Notes: a model not told the origin generated them from the letters alone. Counted from the stretch's first letter, positions 22,745-31,131 are shown. The stretch is DNA of 64,000 bases from Pseudarthrobacter sp. W1I19 (GCF_030817835.1 NZ_JAUSZR010000001.1:1-64000), one strand, 5' to 3'. Program-made: numbers and translations.

Positions 22745-24121
22745 ATGACACCGCACAACCGTGCTAAATCCGAGGTCTTTACGCCGTCGGGCAGGATCCA
22801 GTTCGGTATCTTCTTCCAGGGCGTGAACTCCGGCACCATCTGGAAGGCACCGGAATCGGGCTCGCAGACTGACTTCGAATCATTCCGCCGCATCGCGCAG
22901 ACCGCCGAGCGCGGGTTGTTCGCCGCCTTCTTCCTGGGTGAGGGGCTCCGGCTGCGTGAACACCTGGGCCGCCCGCACGCGCTGGATGTGGTGGGCCGGC
23001 CGGACGCCCAGACTATGCTGGCCGCCCTCGCGTCGGTGACGAAGAACATCGGGCTGGTTGCCACCCAGAACACCACGTACAACGATCCCGCTGACCTGGC
23101 GCACCGGCTCGCGTCCCTTGACCTGATCTCCGGCGGCCGCGCGGCGTGGAACATCGTGACCACGGACAACGCCTGGACCGGTGCGAACTTCCGGCGCGGT
23201 GGATACCTGGACCATGCCGACCGCTACAAGCACGCCGAGGCGTTCGTGGAGACGGCCAAGCTGATCTGGGAGTCCTGGGAAACCGCCGAGGGGCCCGCAC
23301 GCCGCGTACTGCACGAAGGGCAGCATTACACGGTGGACGTGACGCCGCGCCTGCCGCGCAGCGCGCAGTACCGGCCCGTGCTCTTCCAGGCCGGCGATTC
23401 CCCGGAAGGCCGCAACTTTGCCGCCCGCCAGGCGGACGTCATCTTCTCCGCCCACCCCAAGTTCGACGACGCCATTGAGTTCCGCAAGGACCTCGTGGAG
23501 CGTTCGCTGGCTGCCGGGCGCGGGGCCAACGCGGTGCAGATCATGCCGGCCAGCGAGTTCATCCTCGCGCCCACTGCCGAGGAGGCTTTGGAGAAGAAGG
23601 AGTGGGTGCGGAGCCTGCAGATCGGGCCGCAGCAGGCCGTGGCGTACCTGGAGCAGTTCTGGGGCCGCGAGCTGTCCGAATACGATCCGGACGGGCCGCT
23701 GCCGGAGATCGACCCCGTGGTGGAGGAGACTTCCGAGACGCGCGGCAGCGGCTTCCACGGTGCGAAGGCGCGGCAACTGGCGGACCAGTGGCGGGCCGAG
23801 GCCAAGGACAAGGGCCTCTCCATCCGCCAGTTCGTCACGTCCCGGACAGCGCGCGTGGACGCCACCTTCACCGGTTCGTACACGGCGGTGGCGGACCAGC
23901 TGGCCGAGTATGCCCGGGTGGGCGCAGTGGACGGGTTCAACATCTCGCCGTGGCTGATTCCCACCGGCCTGGACGACATCGTGAACCACCTGGTGCCGGA
24001 ACTGCAGGAACGCGGGGTCTATCCGACGGAGTACGCCGGGAAGACTCTCCGCGAGAACCTTGGGCTGGAAACGCCGGTGCGTTCCGCCGATGAAGCAGCT
24101 GAGGCGGTCCGGGCGTCATGA
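22745..24121 (+). CDS. NtaA/SnaA/DszA-family FMN-dependent monooxygenase
   Basis: 458 aa, the usual length for the two-component nitrilotriacetate / dibenzothiophene-sulfone / S-succinocysteine monooxygenase group. Motifs: QFGIFFQGVNSGTIWK at the N-terminus, RHLGRPHALDVVGRPDAQT-like region, LDLISGGRAAWNIVTTDNAW (strong family signature near 136), and RPVLFQAGDSPEGRNFAARQADVIF near 215. GGGAG precedes the ATG. These enzymes need FMNH2 from a reductase; none is in this operon. Likely cleaves a C-N or C-S bond in the compound imported by the ABC system. The exact substrate is unknown. Confidence 0.9.
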   Translation: MTPHNRAKSEVFTPSGRIQFGIFFQGVNSGTIWKAPESGSQTDFESFRRIAQTAERGLFAAFFLGEGLRLREHLGRPHALDVVGRPDAQTMLAALASVTKNIGLVATQNTTYNDPADLAHRLASLDLISGGRAAWNIVTTDNAWTGANFRRGGYLDHADRYKHAEAFVETAKLIWESWETAEGPARRVLHEGQHYTVDVTPRLPRSAQYRPVLFQAGDSPEGRNFAARQADVIFSAHPKFDDAIEFRKDLVERSLAAGRGANAVQIMPASEFILAPTAEEALEKKEWVRSLQIGPQQAVAYLEQFWGRELSEYDPDGPLPEIDPVVEETSETRGSGFHGAKARQLADQWRAEAKDKGLSIRQFVTSRTARVDATFTGSYTAVADQLAEYARVGAVDGFNISPWLIPTGLDDIVNHLVPELQERGVYPTEYAGKTLRENLGLETPVRSADEAAEAVRAS

Positions 24122-24188
24122 GCGCGGGCCGCTTGGGCGGGTGGCTGGGGCGCTGGGCGCTCACCTTGCGCCGCTGCCTTGGAACGTC

Positions 24189-24220
24189 CGACGGCGGCAC
24201 TGAGGTGGGTGCCGCCGTCG
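24189..24220 (+). terminator. probable terminator of the ABC / monooxygenase operon
   Basis: 12-bp stem CGACGGCGGCAC / GTGCCGCCGTCG with an 8-base loop, followed by AACCTTTT. It lies 68 bases after the last gene. Confidence 0.7.
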
Positions 24221-24751
24221 AACCTTTTGCGGGGGCCGTGAGGTTGCAGCTGACGCTGGGGGAGCAGCGGCTGTAAGTCCGGGCTTGGCCGGCGGCGTGG
24301 GGCATCAGGTTCTGCTGTCCGGAAGGGTGTAAGTTTCAAATCTAGGACACCCACAGAAGGCGTCCAGAGTAGCTGCAATGGACCCTATTCTGACGATGTT
24401 TGATCCTCTGCCTGACGTCAGGCTGGGGTGTGCCCCAACTGGACGAGCGCCCACCCGGGAGCAAGGTTCTCCGGCTTTAACGAATGCGGCTACACAAGGG
24501 CCGTGTTCGCCAAGACTTTGAGCAGCCCGGCCCGCAGCGCTGGTCAATGCACGACTAGTTTCAAACTGAATATGCACGCCCAGTACGTCCCGGGTAGCAG
24601 TCTTCAGGTCCCTGAGGACGCCCTTATCCACTTGCTACCCATAGGGAGCTTGGAACATAAGCCAGGTGCTGGGAGCGTGAAGCTCCCGCCACAGTAGCGT
24701 CTGCGCTTAGAAGTAGTCATCGAGCTTTCCAGGCCTGCCGGCGGTCCCCAC

Positions 24752-24922
24752 TCAGTTCATCGCTTGGTAGGCCTCGATTGCGCTTTGAAGGTCGGCCAGC
24801 TGGACACGCGACATAGTCCACACTCTTCCGACTCGCGGATCTTTCCTAAAGGAGACCCTTACCTCGTCCACGGAGAATATCCTGCCTTCGCTGTCCTCAA
24901 CGGTGAACCATGTATCACTCAT
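24752..24922 (-). CDS. small conserved-looking protein, 56 aa
   Basis: Not previously recognisable to me. Starts MSDTWFTVEDSEGRIFSVDE and ends AIEAYQAMN. The composition is protein-like, with an acidic beta-type first half (WFTVEDSEGRIFSVDEVRV) and a helical second half (VQLADLQSAIEAYQAM). AAAGGGAAAG stands just upstream of the ATG, a strong ribosome site. It sits alone in the gap of about 900 bases between the ABC operon and an alpha/beta hydrolase gene. No other convincing gene is found in 24221-24751. Confidence 0.6.
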   Translation of the reverse strand: MSDTWFTVEDSEGRIFSVDEVRVSFRKDPRVGRVWTMSRVQLADLQSAIEAYQAMN

Positions 24923-25034
24923 CTGGTTCTTTCCCTTTGATATCGATCGTTCTGTCCTAATCTCTTGTGAAAATTCAGTGATGCAGCCGCAGTGAAAAGC
25001 GTTACGCCCTACGGCAGCGCCTTCTCGGTGCTAC

Positions 25035-25895
25035 TCAGGATGCGAGGAACGAGAGGGTTTCTGCGGCCGCTTCTGGCGCGTACTGGAAGATTGACCCGTG
25101 GGAGGCGTTGGGGAAGATCCGGATTCGAGCACCAGGAATGAGGCCTGCCATCAGGTGGCTTGCGGCAGTGGGGATCATCACATCGTTGTCGCCCTGCAGG
25201 ATCAGCGTGGGCTGCTGAATCCTTGTTAAAGCCTGCACCGCGTCCCAGTCCGGTCGGCCCCAGGACAGGACCGCTCCGTAGTACTGGCTGTCCTTCGTCC
25301 CGGTACTGACGTCGATGTCGCGGCCTTCGCTTCGGGTGAAGATCCGGCCAAGGGCGGCCCCTCCCGCCATCTGGCTCTCGCCGGTTGGTGCGTAGAAGAC
25401 TGCGAGGATGTCCTCGGCGCCCGGGGCGTCCGGGGTTACGAGGTGGGACACGACATCCTCGGACCAATGGGCCATGCCGGGGCCGCCCTTTGGTCCGGTG
25501 CCGGCCAGGATGAGCCGGCGCACGATCTCAGGCTTGGTGAGGGCAAGATGCTGCGCGATGAAACCACCGAGTGAGAACCCGAAAAGGTCCACCTTCGCAA
25601 GACCCAGGGCGGTGAGGAACGCGGCGGCATCGTCGGACATTGTCTCGACCGTGTCCGGGATTGTGCCGGTACTGGAGGCCACGCCCGTGTTATTGAACAC
25701 GATTACTTCGCGCTCACGGGCGAGGGCATCGACAAGCGCCGGGTCCCAGTTATCCAGGTTTCCCCGAAAGTGCTGGAGGAGAACGAGAGGAACCTCCCCC
25801 TTGGAGGCCCCAAGGATGCGGTAGGCGTAGGTTACATCGTTTTCTGCGTGGACGATCAGCGTTTTGGCGGTGGTGATGCTTGAGTTCGACGTCAT
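25035..25895 (-). CDS. alpha/beta hydrolase (serine type)
   Basis: 286 aa cytoplasmic hydrolase. Nucleophile elbow GFSLGG (Ser near 107), oxyanion-region LLQHFRGNLDNWD, acid residue in LQGDNDVMIP near 235 and catalytic His in NASHGSIFQ near 264. No signal peptide. The overall pattern is like peroxidase/esterase-type family members. The substrate is unknown. It lies at the left edge of the detoxification island and reads away from it. Confidence 0.87.
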   Translation of the reverse strand: MTSNSSITTAKTLIVHAENDVTYAYRILGASKGEVPLVLLQHFRGNLDNWDPALVDALAREREVIVFNNTGVASSTGTIPDTVETMSDDAAAFLTALGLAKVDLFGFSLGGFIAQHLALTKPEIVRRLILAGTGPKGGPGMAHWSEDVVSHLVTPDAPGAEDILAVFYAPTGESQMAGGAALGRIFTRSEGRDIDVSTGTKDSQYYGAVLSWGRPDWDAVQALTRIQQPTLILQGDNDVMIPTAASHLMAGLIPGARIRIFPNASHGSIFQYAPEAAAETLSFLAS

Positions 25896-26220
25896 GGTGG
25901 GTTTCCGTTCGTGTGAGCGTGGAGTGGTTTGGTCAGATCAAGGTCGGCAGGCGAAGCGAAACGGGCAGCTGTCCCTGACGCATGTCTCCGTTTCGTCTGG
26001 GAGGCGGCCTTGCTGCCTGTCGGTGTCGTGATGCGGACTGGACTATTGAGGCTGCCTGGTCCGGCGCTGGCACAGCGGGCGTTCGGTAGAAGCGACGCTG
26101 TGGAGGGCATAGATGAAACCCATCCGGGCAGGACGGATCGTCAAGGACGTGCTAGGTTCTTTCAGTGCCCACGAGCGGTTCAGTACTACGGGTGAGCTGC
26201 GGCGCGATATTTAGCGCTTC
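25896..26220. other. intergenic gap
   Basis: About 325 bases without a supported gene. A 33-codon reading frame from ATG 26113 (MKPIRAGRIVKDVLGS...) is weakly protein-like but has no ribosome site, and may be a gene remnant. Confidence 0.4.
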
Positions 26221-26267
26221 GGCACCAACGAGGTCCGAACATGGCGGTGTTGGACCTCGCTGGTGCC
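26221..26267. terminator. large hairpin downstream of the epoxide-hydrolase-like gene
   Basis: 16-bp stem GGCACCAACGAGGTCC / GGACCTCGCTGGTGCC with one mismatch and a 15-base loop. It lies 20 bases beyond the stop of the minus-strand gene at 26287. No long T run on either side, so terminator activity is only probable. Confidence 0.5.
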
Positions 26268-26286
26268 CGCTGTGGGGGGGCGATGA

Positions 26287-27366
26287 CTACCCGGCGCTCC
26301 CGGTGGAGGCCAGGAAGGGACGCAGCACCTTGACCAGTTCCTCGGGTGCCTGTTCGGCGACCCAGTGACCGGCTCCGGGGATGACGGCGGTCTGCACCTG
26401 GGGGGCGGCGGCCCTGATGCCGTCTGCAGGGTAGGTGCCCCAGCTATCGGCCCCACCGATTCCGATCACAGGGATGGTGAGCGGGGTTTTGGCACGTTCA
26501 GCGTTCTGCGCCGTCAGGGTGTCCCACTCGCGGTAGAGCTCGAAGCTGGCGCGCAGGGTGTCCTTGTCATGGTTGTACTGCTTGACGTAGTACTTGATCG
26601 CATGCTCCGGTGGTGTGTACCCGCCGCCTTGGATCTGGTACTCGTAGCGGTAGAACGCGTCCGCGTTGCTCGCGACCATGTTGACGATCAGCTCATCATC
26701 GACCCGGTTGAAGGGGATGTGCCACAGCCGGTTGTTGCCTGCCTCGTCCAGGAACAGTGGCGGGCCGTCCGGGGTGATGCCGGGCGGGCCGGGGACTTCG
26801 ACTCCGGCAAAGCGCTCAACCCGGTCGCGGTGGTCTGCGGCCAGTGCGTAGCCGATAAAGTACCCGGTGTCGTGACCGATCACGGAGAACTTCTCATGGC
26901 CGAGCTCGGTCATCAGCGCGGCGAGGTCATCGGCCAGCGTGGCCGTGTCGTAGCCGTCCGCGGGCTTTTCGGTCAGCCCTATTCCGCGCTGGTCGACGGC
27001 GATGACGGTGTGGTTCTCAGCGAGGGGCTGCATGACGGAGCGCCAGGCATAGGAATCCTCTGGCCAGCCGTGGATCAGCAGCACCGCCGGACCCTCGCCG
27101 CCGACGACCGCGTGCTGACGGATGCCATTGGCCTCGACGAAGGTGCTCTTGAAGGTGTTGCTGAAGTCCGCGGGTACCTTCGGCCCGTTGGTCACCCAGC
27201 TTTCGGTTTTGGAATCAGCATTCGGCGCCGAGGCGGCGGTGGTGACCGTGCCGACCACAAGCGCGGCAGCAACCGATGCGACGGCACCGATCCATCTGCG
27301 CCGTGTGCGTCGTGACGTGGATGCGGGCAGATCCTTGTGATCCGGCTGGGGTGAGGGGTTGTGCAT
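26287..27366 (-). CDS. exported epoxide-hydrolase-like alpha/beta hydrolase
   Basis: 359 aa. The N-terminus has a twin-arginine-like signal, SRRTRRRWIGAVASVAAALV, with cleavage likely after ASA near 47, so the enzyme is probably exported by Tat. Catalytic pattern of epoxide hydrolases and dehalogenases: oxyanion motif HGWPEDSYAW, nucleophile elbow GHDTG with Asp instead of Ser, and C-terminal His in PGAGHWVAEQAPEEL. AAGGGG precedes the ATG. It likely hydrolyses an epoxide or haloester; the substrate is unknown. Export is unusual for this family and worth noting. Confidence 0.87.
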   Translation of the reverse strand: MHNPSPQPDHKDLPASTSRRTRRRWIGAVASVAAALVVGTVTTAASAPNADSKTESWVTNGPKVPADFSNTFKSTFVEANGIRQHAVVGGEGPAVLLIHGWPEDSYAWRSVMQPLAENHTVIAVDQRGIGLTEKPADGYDTATLADDLAALMTELGHEKFSVIGHDTGYFIGYALAADHRDRVERFAGVEVPGPPGITPDGPPLFLDEAGNNRLWHIPFNRVDDELIVNMVASNADAFYRYEYQIQGGGYTPPEHAIKYYVKQYNHDKDTLRASFELYREWDTLTAQNAERAKTPLTIPVIGIGGADSWGTYPADGIRAAAPQVQTAVIPGAGHWVAEQAPEELVKVLRPFLASTGSAG

Positions 27367-27549
27367 GGAGGTCCCCTTTCGTGGGACTAATTTGAACTGG
27401 ATGGATGGTTGACGGCAGGATGGTTCGCTGCCTGACGGGGTGATGCGCCGAGGAGTGTGGAGCCGATGCCAGGCGGGGATGACCCGGTGCGCGGCATCGA
27501 TGGGTGGGGCTACGGGGTGGAACCGGCCGTGGCCCCCGCCGGGCGGGGC

Positions 27550-27996
27550 TTAGACGCGTCCGGGGAACCGGGTGGTGATTTCCTGGAGGATGAACTCGTT
27601 GCCGTCGGGGTCTTGGAAGATCGCGAAGGAGAAGTAGCTGGCGCGCTCGGGGGCAAGGCCCGGGGTACGTCCGTCGGTCTTGACGCTGGGGATGCCGCCC
27701 TCGGCCTCGTGGAAGACCTCGGTGATCTCGATGCCGCGGGCGGCGATGTCGGCGCGGGCCGCTTCGACGTCGTCGACGACCAGGTAGGTGCCCCGTGTGG
27801 AGCCGGGGGCGGCGTCGGTGAGGCCGTTGCTGATGATGATGGACGCGGCGGATCCGGTCGGGGTGTAGTGCACGGCGCGGAAGCCGTCCTCACCCTTAAT
27901 GTCGACGTCGAGCCGCCAGTCAAGCTTGTCGTAGAACGCCTTGGCGCGCTCCACATCAGAGACGGGCAGAATGATGAGTTCGAGCTTGTAATCCAT
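27550..27996 (-). CDS. VOC-family (glyoxalase/bleomycin resistance-like) protein
   Basis: 148 aa with two beta-alpha-beta-beta-beta modules: LELIILPVSDVERAKAFYDK at the start and TYLVVDDVEAARADI near 70. The second module ends SFAIFQDPDGNEFILQE, the usual metal-binding Glu position. AAGGA stands 6-10 bases before the ATG. VOC proteins cover glyoxalase I, dioxygenases and drug-binding proteins; which applies here cannot be read. Neighbouring DJ-1-like and NemR-like genes make an aldehyde or electrophile role attractive, but that is inference. Confidence 0.87.
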   Translation of the reverse strand: MDYKLELIILPVSDVERAKAFYDKLDWRLDVDIKGEDGFRAVHYTPTGSAASIIISNGLTDAAPGSTRGTYLVVDDVEAARADIAARGIEITEVFHEAEGGIPSVKTDGRTPGLAPERASYFSFAIFQDPDGNEFILQEITTRFPGRV

Positions 27997-28124
27997 TTCA
28001 GTTCCTTACTGGGTTTGTGTGTGGGGTGGTGCGATTTGAGCTGATGGGTTCCAGCCGGAGGAGAATGTGTCCTTGTTCCGGCAACGGCCTTATCCCCAAC
28101 CCATCGGTTGTCTGATCCCTGCGG

Positions 28125-28520
28125 TCAGGCGGTAGTTGCTAGGTCGATTTTCGAAACGTGGTAGTGGCTTATCAACCACAGCCCTTCAACGTTCTGCAGG
28201 ACAACCGTTAGGTGTACTGGAACGACGACGCCATTAGGGCGAATGAAGTCGACATCGACATAAGCGATGAGGGCATCGTCCGCAAGCTGCCGGTATTCCA
28301 TGACTTGAAACTCCGGGCTGACGCCCACGGGCTGCTTGTCGTAGTACGTGACGATGCCGGGCCTGCCGATTGTGTGCTTCTTGTCGAAGCCTTGAAATAG
28401 TGCGTCCGGAGTGAAATGGGAGGCAACTCGTTCCGGTTGATGTCTGCGAATCCCGTCTGCCCACCCATTCAGGGCTTCGGTCAGGACGGCAAGCTGGCCT
28501 GTACTGTCTAGGGAAATCAT
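28125..28520 (-). CDS. SnoaL-like / DUF4440 NTF2-fold protein
   Basis: 131 aa from ATG 28520 (MISLDSTGQLAVLTEALNGW), chosen because AAAGGAGAT precedes it. The longer open frame to 28766 only overlaps the upstream SDR gene. The NTF2-like pattern is clear: helix with WADGIRRHQPERVASHFTPDALFQG, then VTYYDKQPVGVSPEFQVMEYRQLADDALIAYVDVDF and the final strands VHLTVVLQNVEGLWLISHYHVS. Function may be a small isomerase or binding role; unknown. It follows the SDR gene by 73 bases on the same strand. Confidence 0.8.
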   Translation of the reverse strand: MISLDSTGQLAVLTEALNGWADGIRRHQPERVASHFTPDALFQGFDKKHTIGRPGIVTYYDKQPVGVSPEFQVMEYRQLADDALIAYVDVDFIRPNGVVVPVHLTVVLQNVEGLWLISHYHVSKIDLATTA

Positions 28521-28593
28521 GGTCCGGTCATCTCCTTTCGCGCTTGGCCGAAGTCGGGACAGCTGGTAAAGCCTGCGCCGCCCGGCAGCCACC

Positions 28594-29301
28594 TCAATGG
28601 CCAGCACTTTGTCCGCCGTCGACATGCAGGAACTCGCCGGTGACGAAGGGCGCCTGCTCGAGGTAGAGGACCCCTCGGGTGACGTCCTCAACCGTTCCCA
28701 TGCGTCCAACAGGGTGGAGGCTTGCGAGCGTTTCACGCGTCTCTTCCGGGTGCATGGGAGTTCCAATGATTCCAGGGGAAACAGCGTTCACTCGGACTCC
28801 GCGGCCACCGAATTCGACGGCAAGGGATTTCGTTACCGAGGAAAGTCCTCCCTTGGTCAGCGAGGCTAGAGCCGATGGGAGGCTGGAGTTTGCGTACTCA
28901 ACGAGCGTGGTGGTTACGTTCACCACATGGCCGTTCCCCTGCTCGACCATCTGCCCGATTGCCTTCTGCGTGACGTGAAAGAAGCCCCCAAGATTAACCT
29001 GAAGAACATTGTCGTAGTCCTCCCGCGTGTACTCTGTGAACGGCTTGGCGATGAAGATGCCAGCGTTGTTCACGAGCGTGTCAATCCGGCCGAACCTGTC
29101 AAGGGCCGTGGCGATTACCTCCTCGGCCACTGCTGAGTCGGAAATGTCACCGGCGACAGTGACGACCTCAGAATGCTCAGACGCTCTGATTGAGCGTGAA
29201 TTAGCGACTACTGAGTAGCCAATGCCTCGGAACGCAGAAACCAGTCCTGCTCCGATGCCCTGCGAGGCCCCGGTGATGACGGCGACTTTACGAGCTTCCA
29301 T
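28594..29301 (-). CDS. short-chain dehydrogenase/reductase (SDR)
   Basis: 235 aa classical SDR from ATG 29301 (MEARKVAVITGASQGIG), preceded by AGAGGA. NAD(P)-binding GASQGIG near 12-18, NNAG in LVNNAGIF near 78, and C-terminal PGIIGTPM. The catalytic triad is unusual: where the family has S...YxxxK I read the region VNVTTTLVEYANSSLPSALASLTKGG, in which the Tyr of YxxxK appears replaced (ALASLTK). It may be a divergent or impaired enzyme. Its promoter region is shared with the divergent TetR gene and contains two operator-like palindromes. Confidence 0.87.
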   Translation of the reverse strand: MEARKVAVITGASQGIGAGLVSAFRGIGYSVVANSRSIRASEHSEVVTVAGDISDSAVAEEVIATALDRFGRIDTLVNNAGIFIAKPFTEYTREDYDNVLQVNLGGFFHVTQKAIGQMVEQGNGHVVNVTTTLVEYANSSLPSALASLTKGGLSSVTKSLAVEFGGRGVRVNAVSPGIIGTPMHPEETRETLASLHPVGRMGTVEDVTRGVLYLEQAPFVTGEFLHVDGGQSAGH

Positions 29302-29315
29302 TGCAAATCCTCTAC

Positions 29316-29330
29316 TAGATGGTCGGTCTA
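29316..29330. promoter_or_regulatory. NemR/TetR-type operator, site 1
   Basis: TAGATGGTCGGTCTA; its complement reads TAGACCGACCATCTA. Matches the core TAGAC-N5-GTCTA found at four further positions to 33707. It lies 15 bases upstream of the SDR start, in the divergent SDR/TetR region. Confidence 0.6.
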
Positions 29331-29354
29331 CTATTGCAGCCATCTCTTTTATAG

Positions 29355-29371
29355 ATGACTGGTCGTATAAT
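29355..29371 (+). promoter_or_regulatory. TetR promoter -10 box with overlapping operator, site 2
   Basis: A perfect TATAAT at 29366-29371 ends seven bases before the TetR ATG at 29379, which implies a leaderless message. The operator-like ATGACTGGTCGTATA (29355-29369; 11 of 15 positions match the 33693 site) overlaps the -10 box, so the regulator would block its own transcription. Confidence 0.6.
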
Positions 29372-29378
29372 TGCAACC

Positions 29379-29987
29379 ATGGGACGTAAATCAGACGCTA
29401 GACAACGGATTCTCGAGGCGGGAGCCGAGCTATTCAGGCAACGGGCATACAGCTCTATCGGCGTCGCCGAAATCTGCGCGGCGGCCGGTGTGCCGAAAGG
29501 AAGCTTCTACTATTTCTTTGCATCGAAGCAGAGCCTCGTGCTGGAAGTCGTCAATGAACACTGGAACTGGCAGCGCAGCCAGTGGGTCCGCATCCTGGCC
29601 GGGTCAGGAACGGTTGTTGAACGGCTGCGTGCTCTCTTCTTCGCCACCGCTGAGATGCAGAGAGAGGCGCTAAAAGGAAACGGAGCTGTGACGGGCTGCC
29701 TCTTCGGCAACCTTGCACTGGAAATCAGCTCCCAGGACGATCAGGCCCGCGTCCGGCTCCAAGAGATCTTCCACGAGCAAATAGACCTCGTGGAAGCCGT
29801 GCTTCGGGCAGGCATGACCGGCGGGGAGTTTACGTTGGCAGACCCCCGGGCGACAGCAAAATCCATGGTTGCGCAGATTGAGGGCCTGGTGCTTTTTGCC
29901 AAGCTGTTCAATGATCCGGGGCAGCTGGATCAACTGTGGCAGAACAGCATGAACCTGCTCGGCAGGGAAAATTTCGCGGCACTTTAG
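29379..29987 (+). CDS. TetR/AcrR regulator with NemR-like cysteine
   Basis: 202 aa. The N-terminal HTH is canonical (SIGVAEICAAAGVPKGSFYYFF, residues 26-47). The ligand domain contains VTGCLFGNLALEI; Cys107 in the Gly-Cys-Leu context corresponds in position and surroundings to the electrophile- and hypochlorite-sensing Cys106 of E. coli NemR. ATG 29379 is chosen over ATG 29355 because the latter lies inside the operator and before the -10 box; there is no ribosome site, consistent with leaderless translation. Probably represses itself, the divergent SDR and perhaps the DJ-1 gene. The sensing role is inference. Confidence 0.85.
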   Translation: MGRKSDARQRILEAGAELFRQRAYSSIGVAEICAAAGVPKGSFYYFFASKQSLVLEVVNEHWNWQRSQWVRILAGSGTVVERLRALFFATAEMQREALKGNGAVTGCLFGNLALEISSQDDQARVRLQEIFHEQIDLVEAVLRAGMTGGEFTLADPRATAKSMVAQIEGLVLFAKLFNDPGQLDQLWQNSMNLLGRENFAAL

Positions 29988-30071
29988 CCAGTCCATGACC
30001 CGAATGACGGGCCCGTGGCCCTGGTCACAGACGCCGGGCGACATTAGTGCGCGGACGGAGTTCGTCAGGTT

Positions 30072-30106
30072 GTTCCCGTGCGGTCAGTTCATGTGGGTAC
30101 GGGAAC
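30072..30106. promoter_or_regulatory. inverted repeat upstream of the MBL-fold gene
   Basis: GTTCCCGT (30072-30079) and ACGGGAAC (30099-30106) form an 8-bp inverted repeat with a 19-base spacer. TATATT at 30120-30125 could be a -10 box just downstream. May be an operator for a regulator other than the TetR pair, whose sites it does not resemble. Confidence 0.4.
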
Positions 30107-30172
30107 TTTTATAGGACTGTATATTCGCTTTCCTACATCAAGTTTTCCACGCGCACAGGACGGGCTGGGCAC

Positions 30173-30979
30173 ATGGCTAACGCAATGGGCACGAGGCGGG
30201 ACTGTGCAGCAACAGTTCTCGGTGGCCCGACAACACTCATCGACGTCGGAGGCCTGCGCATCCTCGCCGACCCAACATTCGACGAAGCCGGTCCCCATGG
30301 GTACCTCGTCAAAACTGCGGAACCTGCCGCAAGTGAGACCGACCTAGGGTCCGTTGACCTCGTACTGATCAGTCACGATGCGCATCCCGACAATCTTGAC
30401 GTACGAGGCCGGGCTTTCGCCCTGACGGTACCCCTCATTCTGTCCGGCGCCCTGAGTGCACAGAGGCTTGGGCCCCCAGTGGTCGGCCTTTCGCCCTGGT
30501 CCAGCTACACCCTTCCTCGCGGGGATGGGCACGGCGGGCTGACCATCATGGCAGTCCCTGCCGTCCACGGACCTGAAGACGGTGAGCGTGATGGCGACGG
30601 GCACATCAATTGTGAAACCAGCGGGTTTGTGCTGTCAGGTCAGGGACTACCCACCATCTACATAAGCGGCGACAACGCTTCAATACGGACCGTTGCCGAA
30701 ATTTCACGCGTTATCAATGGTATTGATGTCGCCATACTGTTTGCAGGAGCCGCTCGTGTTCCTGCCAAGTTCGACGGCCGGCCCCTATCCCTGGACAGTA
30801 AAGGGGCAGCCGCTGCGGCAGCCGTTCTCGGCGCGAAAATCGTGGTCCCTGCTCACTATGACGGGTGGGCACATTTCTCTGAAGGTCTTGCTGACATTGA
30901 ACTCGCCTTTTATGAGGCAGGGCTCTCTTCATTACTGCATGTTGCCGAACACGGGAATTGGGTACAGCTTCACCGCTGA
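30173..30979 (+). CDS. UlaG-like metallo-beta-lactamase-fold protein
   Basis: 268 aa from ATG 30173 (MANAMGTRRDC). An in-frame start at 30047 would lie upstream of the likely promoter and adds a non-protein-like stretch. Metal-site motifs of the UlaG-type MBL subgroup are present: TLIDVGGLRILADPTFD, LISHDAHPDNLD, PAVHGPED, YISGDNA and VPAHYDGWAH. The second histidine of the usual SHDHHxDN is Ala here, so metal binding may be altered. Cytoplasmic; substrate unknown. It follows the TetR gene on the same strand after about 185 bases. Confidence 0.8.
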   Translation: MANAMGTRRDCAATVLGGPTTLIDVGGLRILADPTFDEAGPHGYLVKTAEPAASETDLGSVDLVLISHDAHPDNLDVRGRAFALTVPLILSGALSAQRLGPPVVGLSPWSSYTLPRGDGHGGLTIMAVPAVHGPEDGERDGDGHINCETSGFVLSGQGLPTIYISGDNASIRTVAEISRVINGIDVAILFAGAARVPAKFDGRPLSLDSKGAAAAAAVLGAKIVVPAHYDGWAHFSEGLADIELAFYEAGLSSLLHVAEHGNWVQLHR

Positions 30980-31131
30980 CGCCCGCCGACGTGTAGATGA
31001 GGCCGATCCCCTGCCGAGGTACGACCTTGCTGGGGCTGGCCCTTTCGCGGGTAAGGCCGCCCTCTGGTTCTGGGCGCGGCGCACAGCCCGGCAAAGAAAG
31101 TAGCGAAACACTCCCCAATCCGACGAGCTGA

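Noticed and set aside
24305..24631. 108-aa minus-strand frame in the gap after the ABC operon
   Set aside because: No ribosome site, no known motif, overlapping frames open on the other strand; not supported.
28521..28766. N-terminal extension of the SnoaL-like gene
   Set aside because: It overlaps the SDR gene in another frame; the ATG at 28520 has a strong ribosome site.
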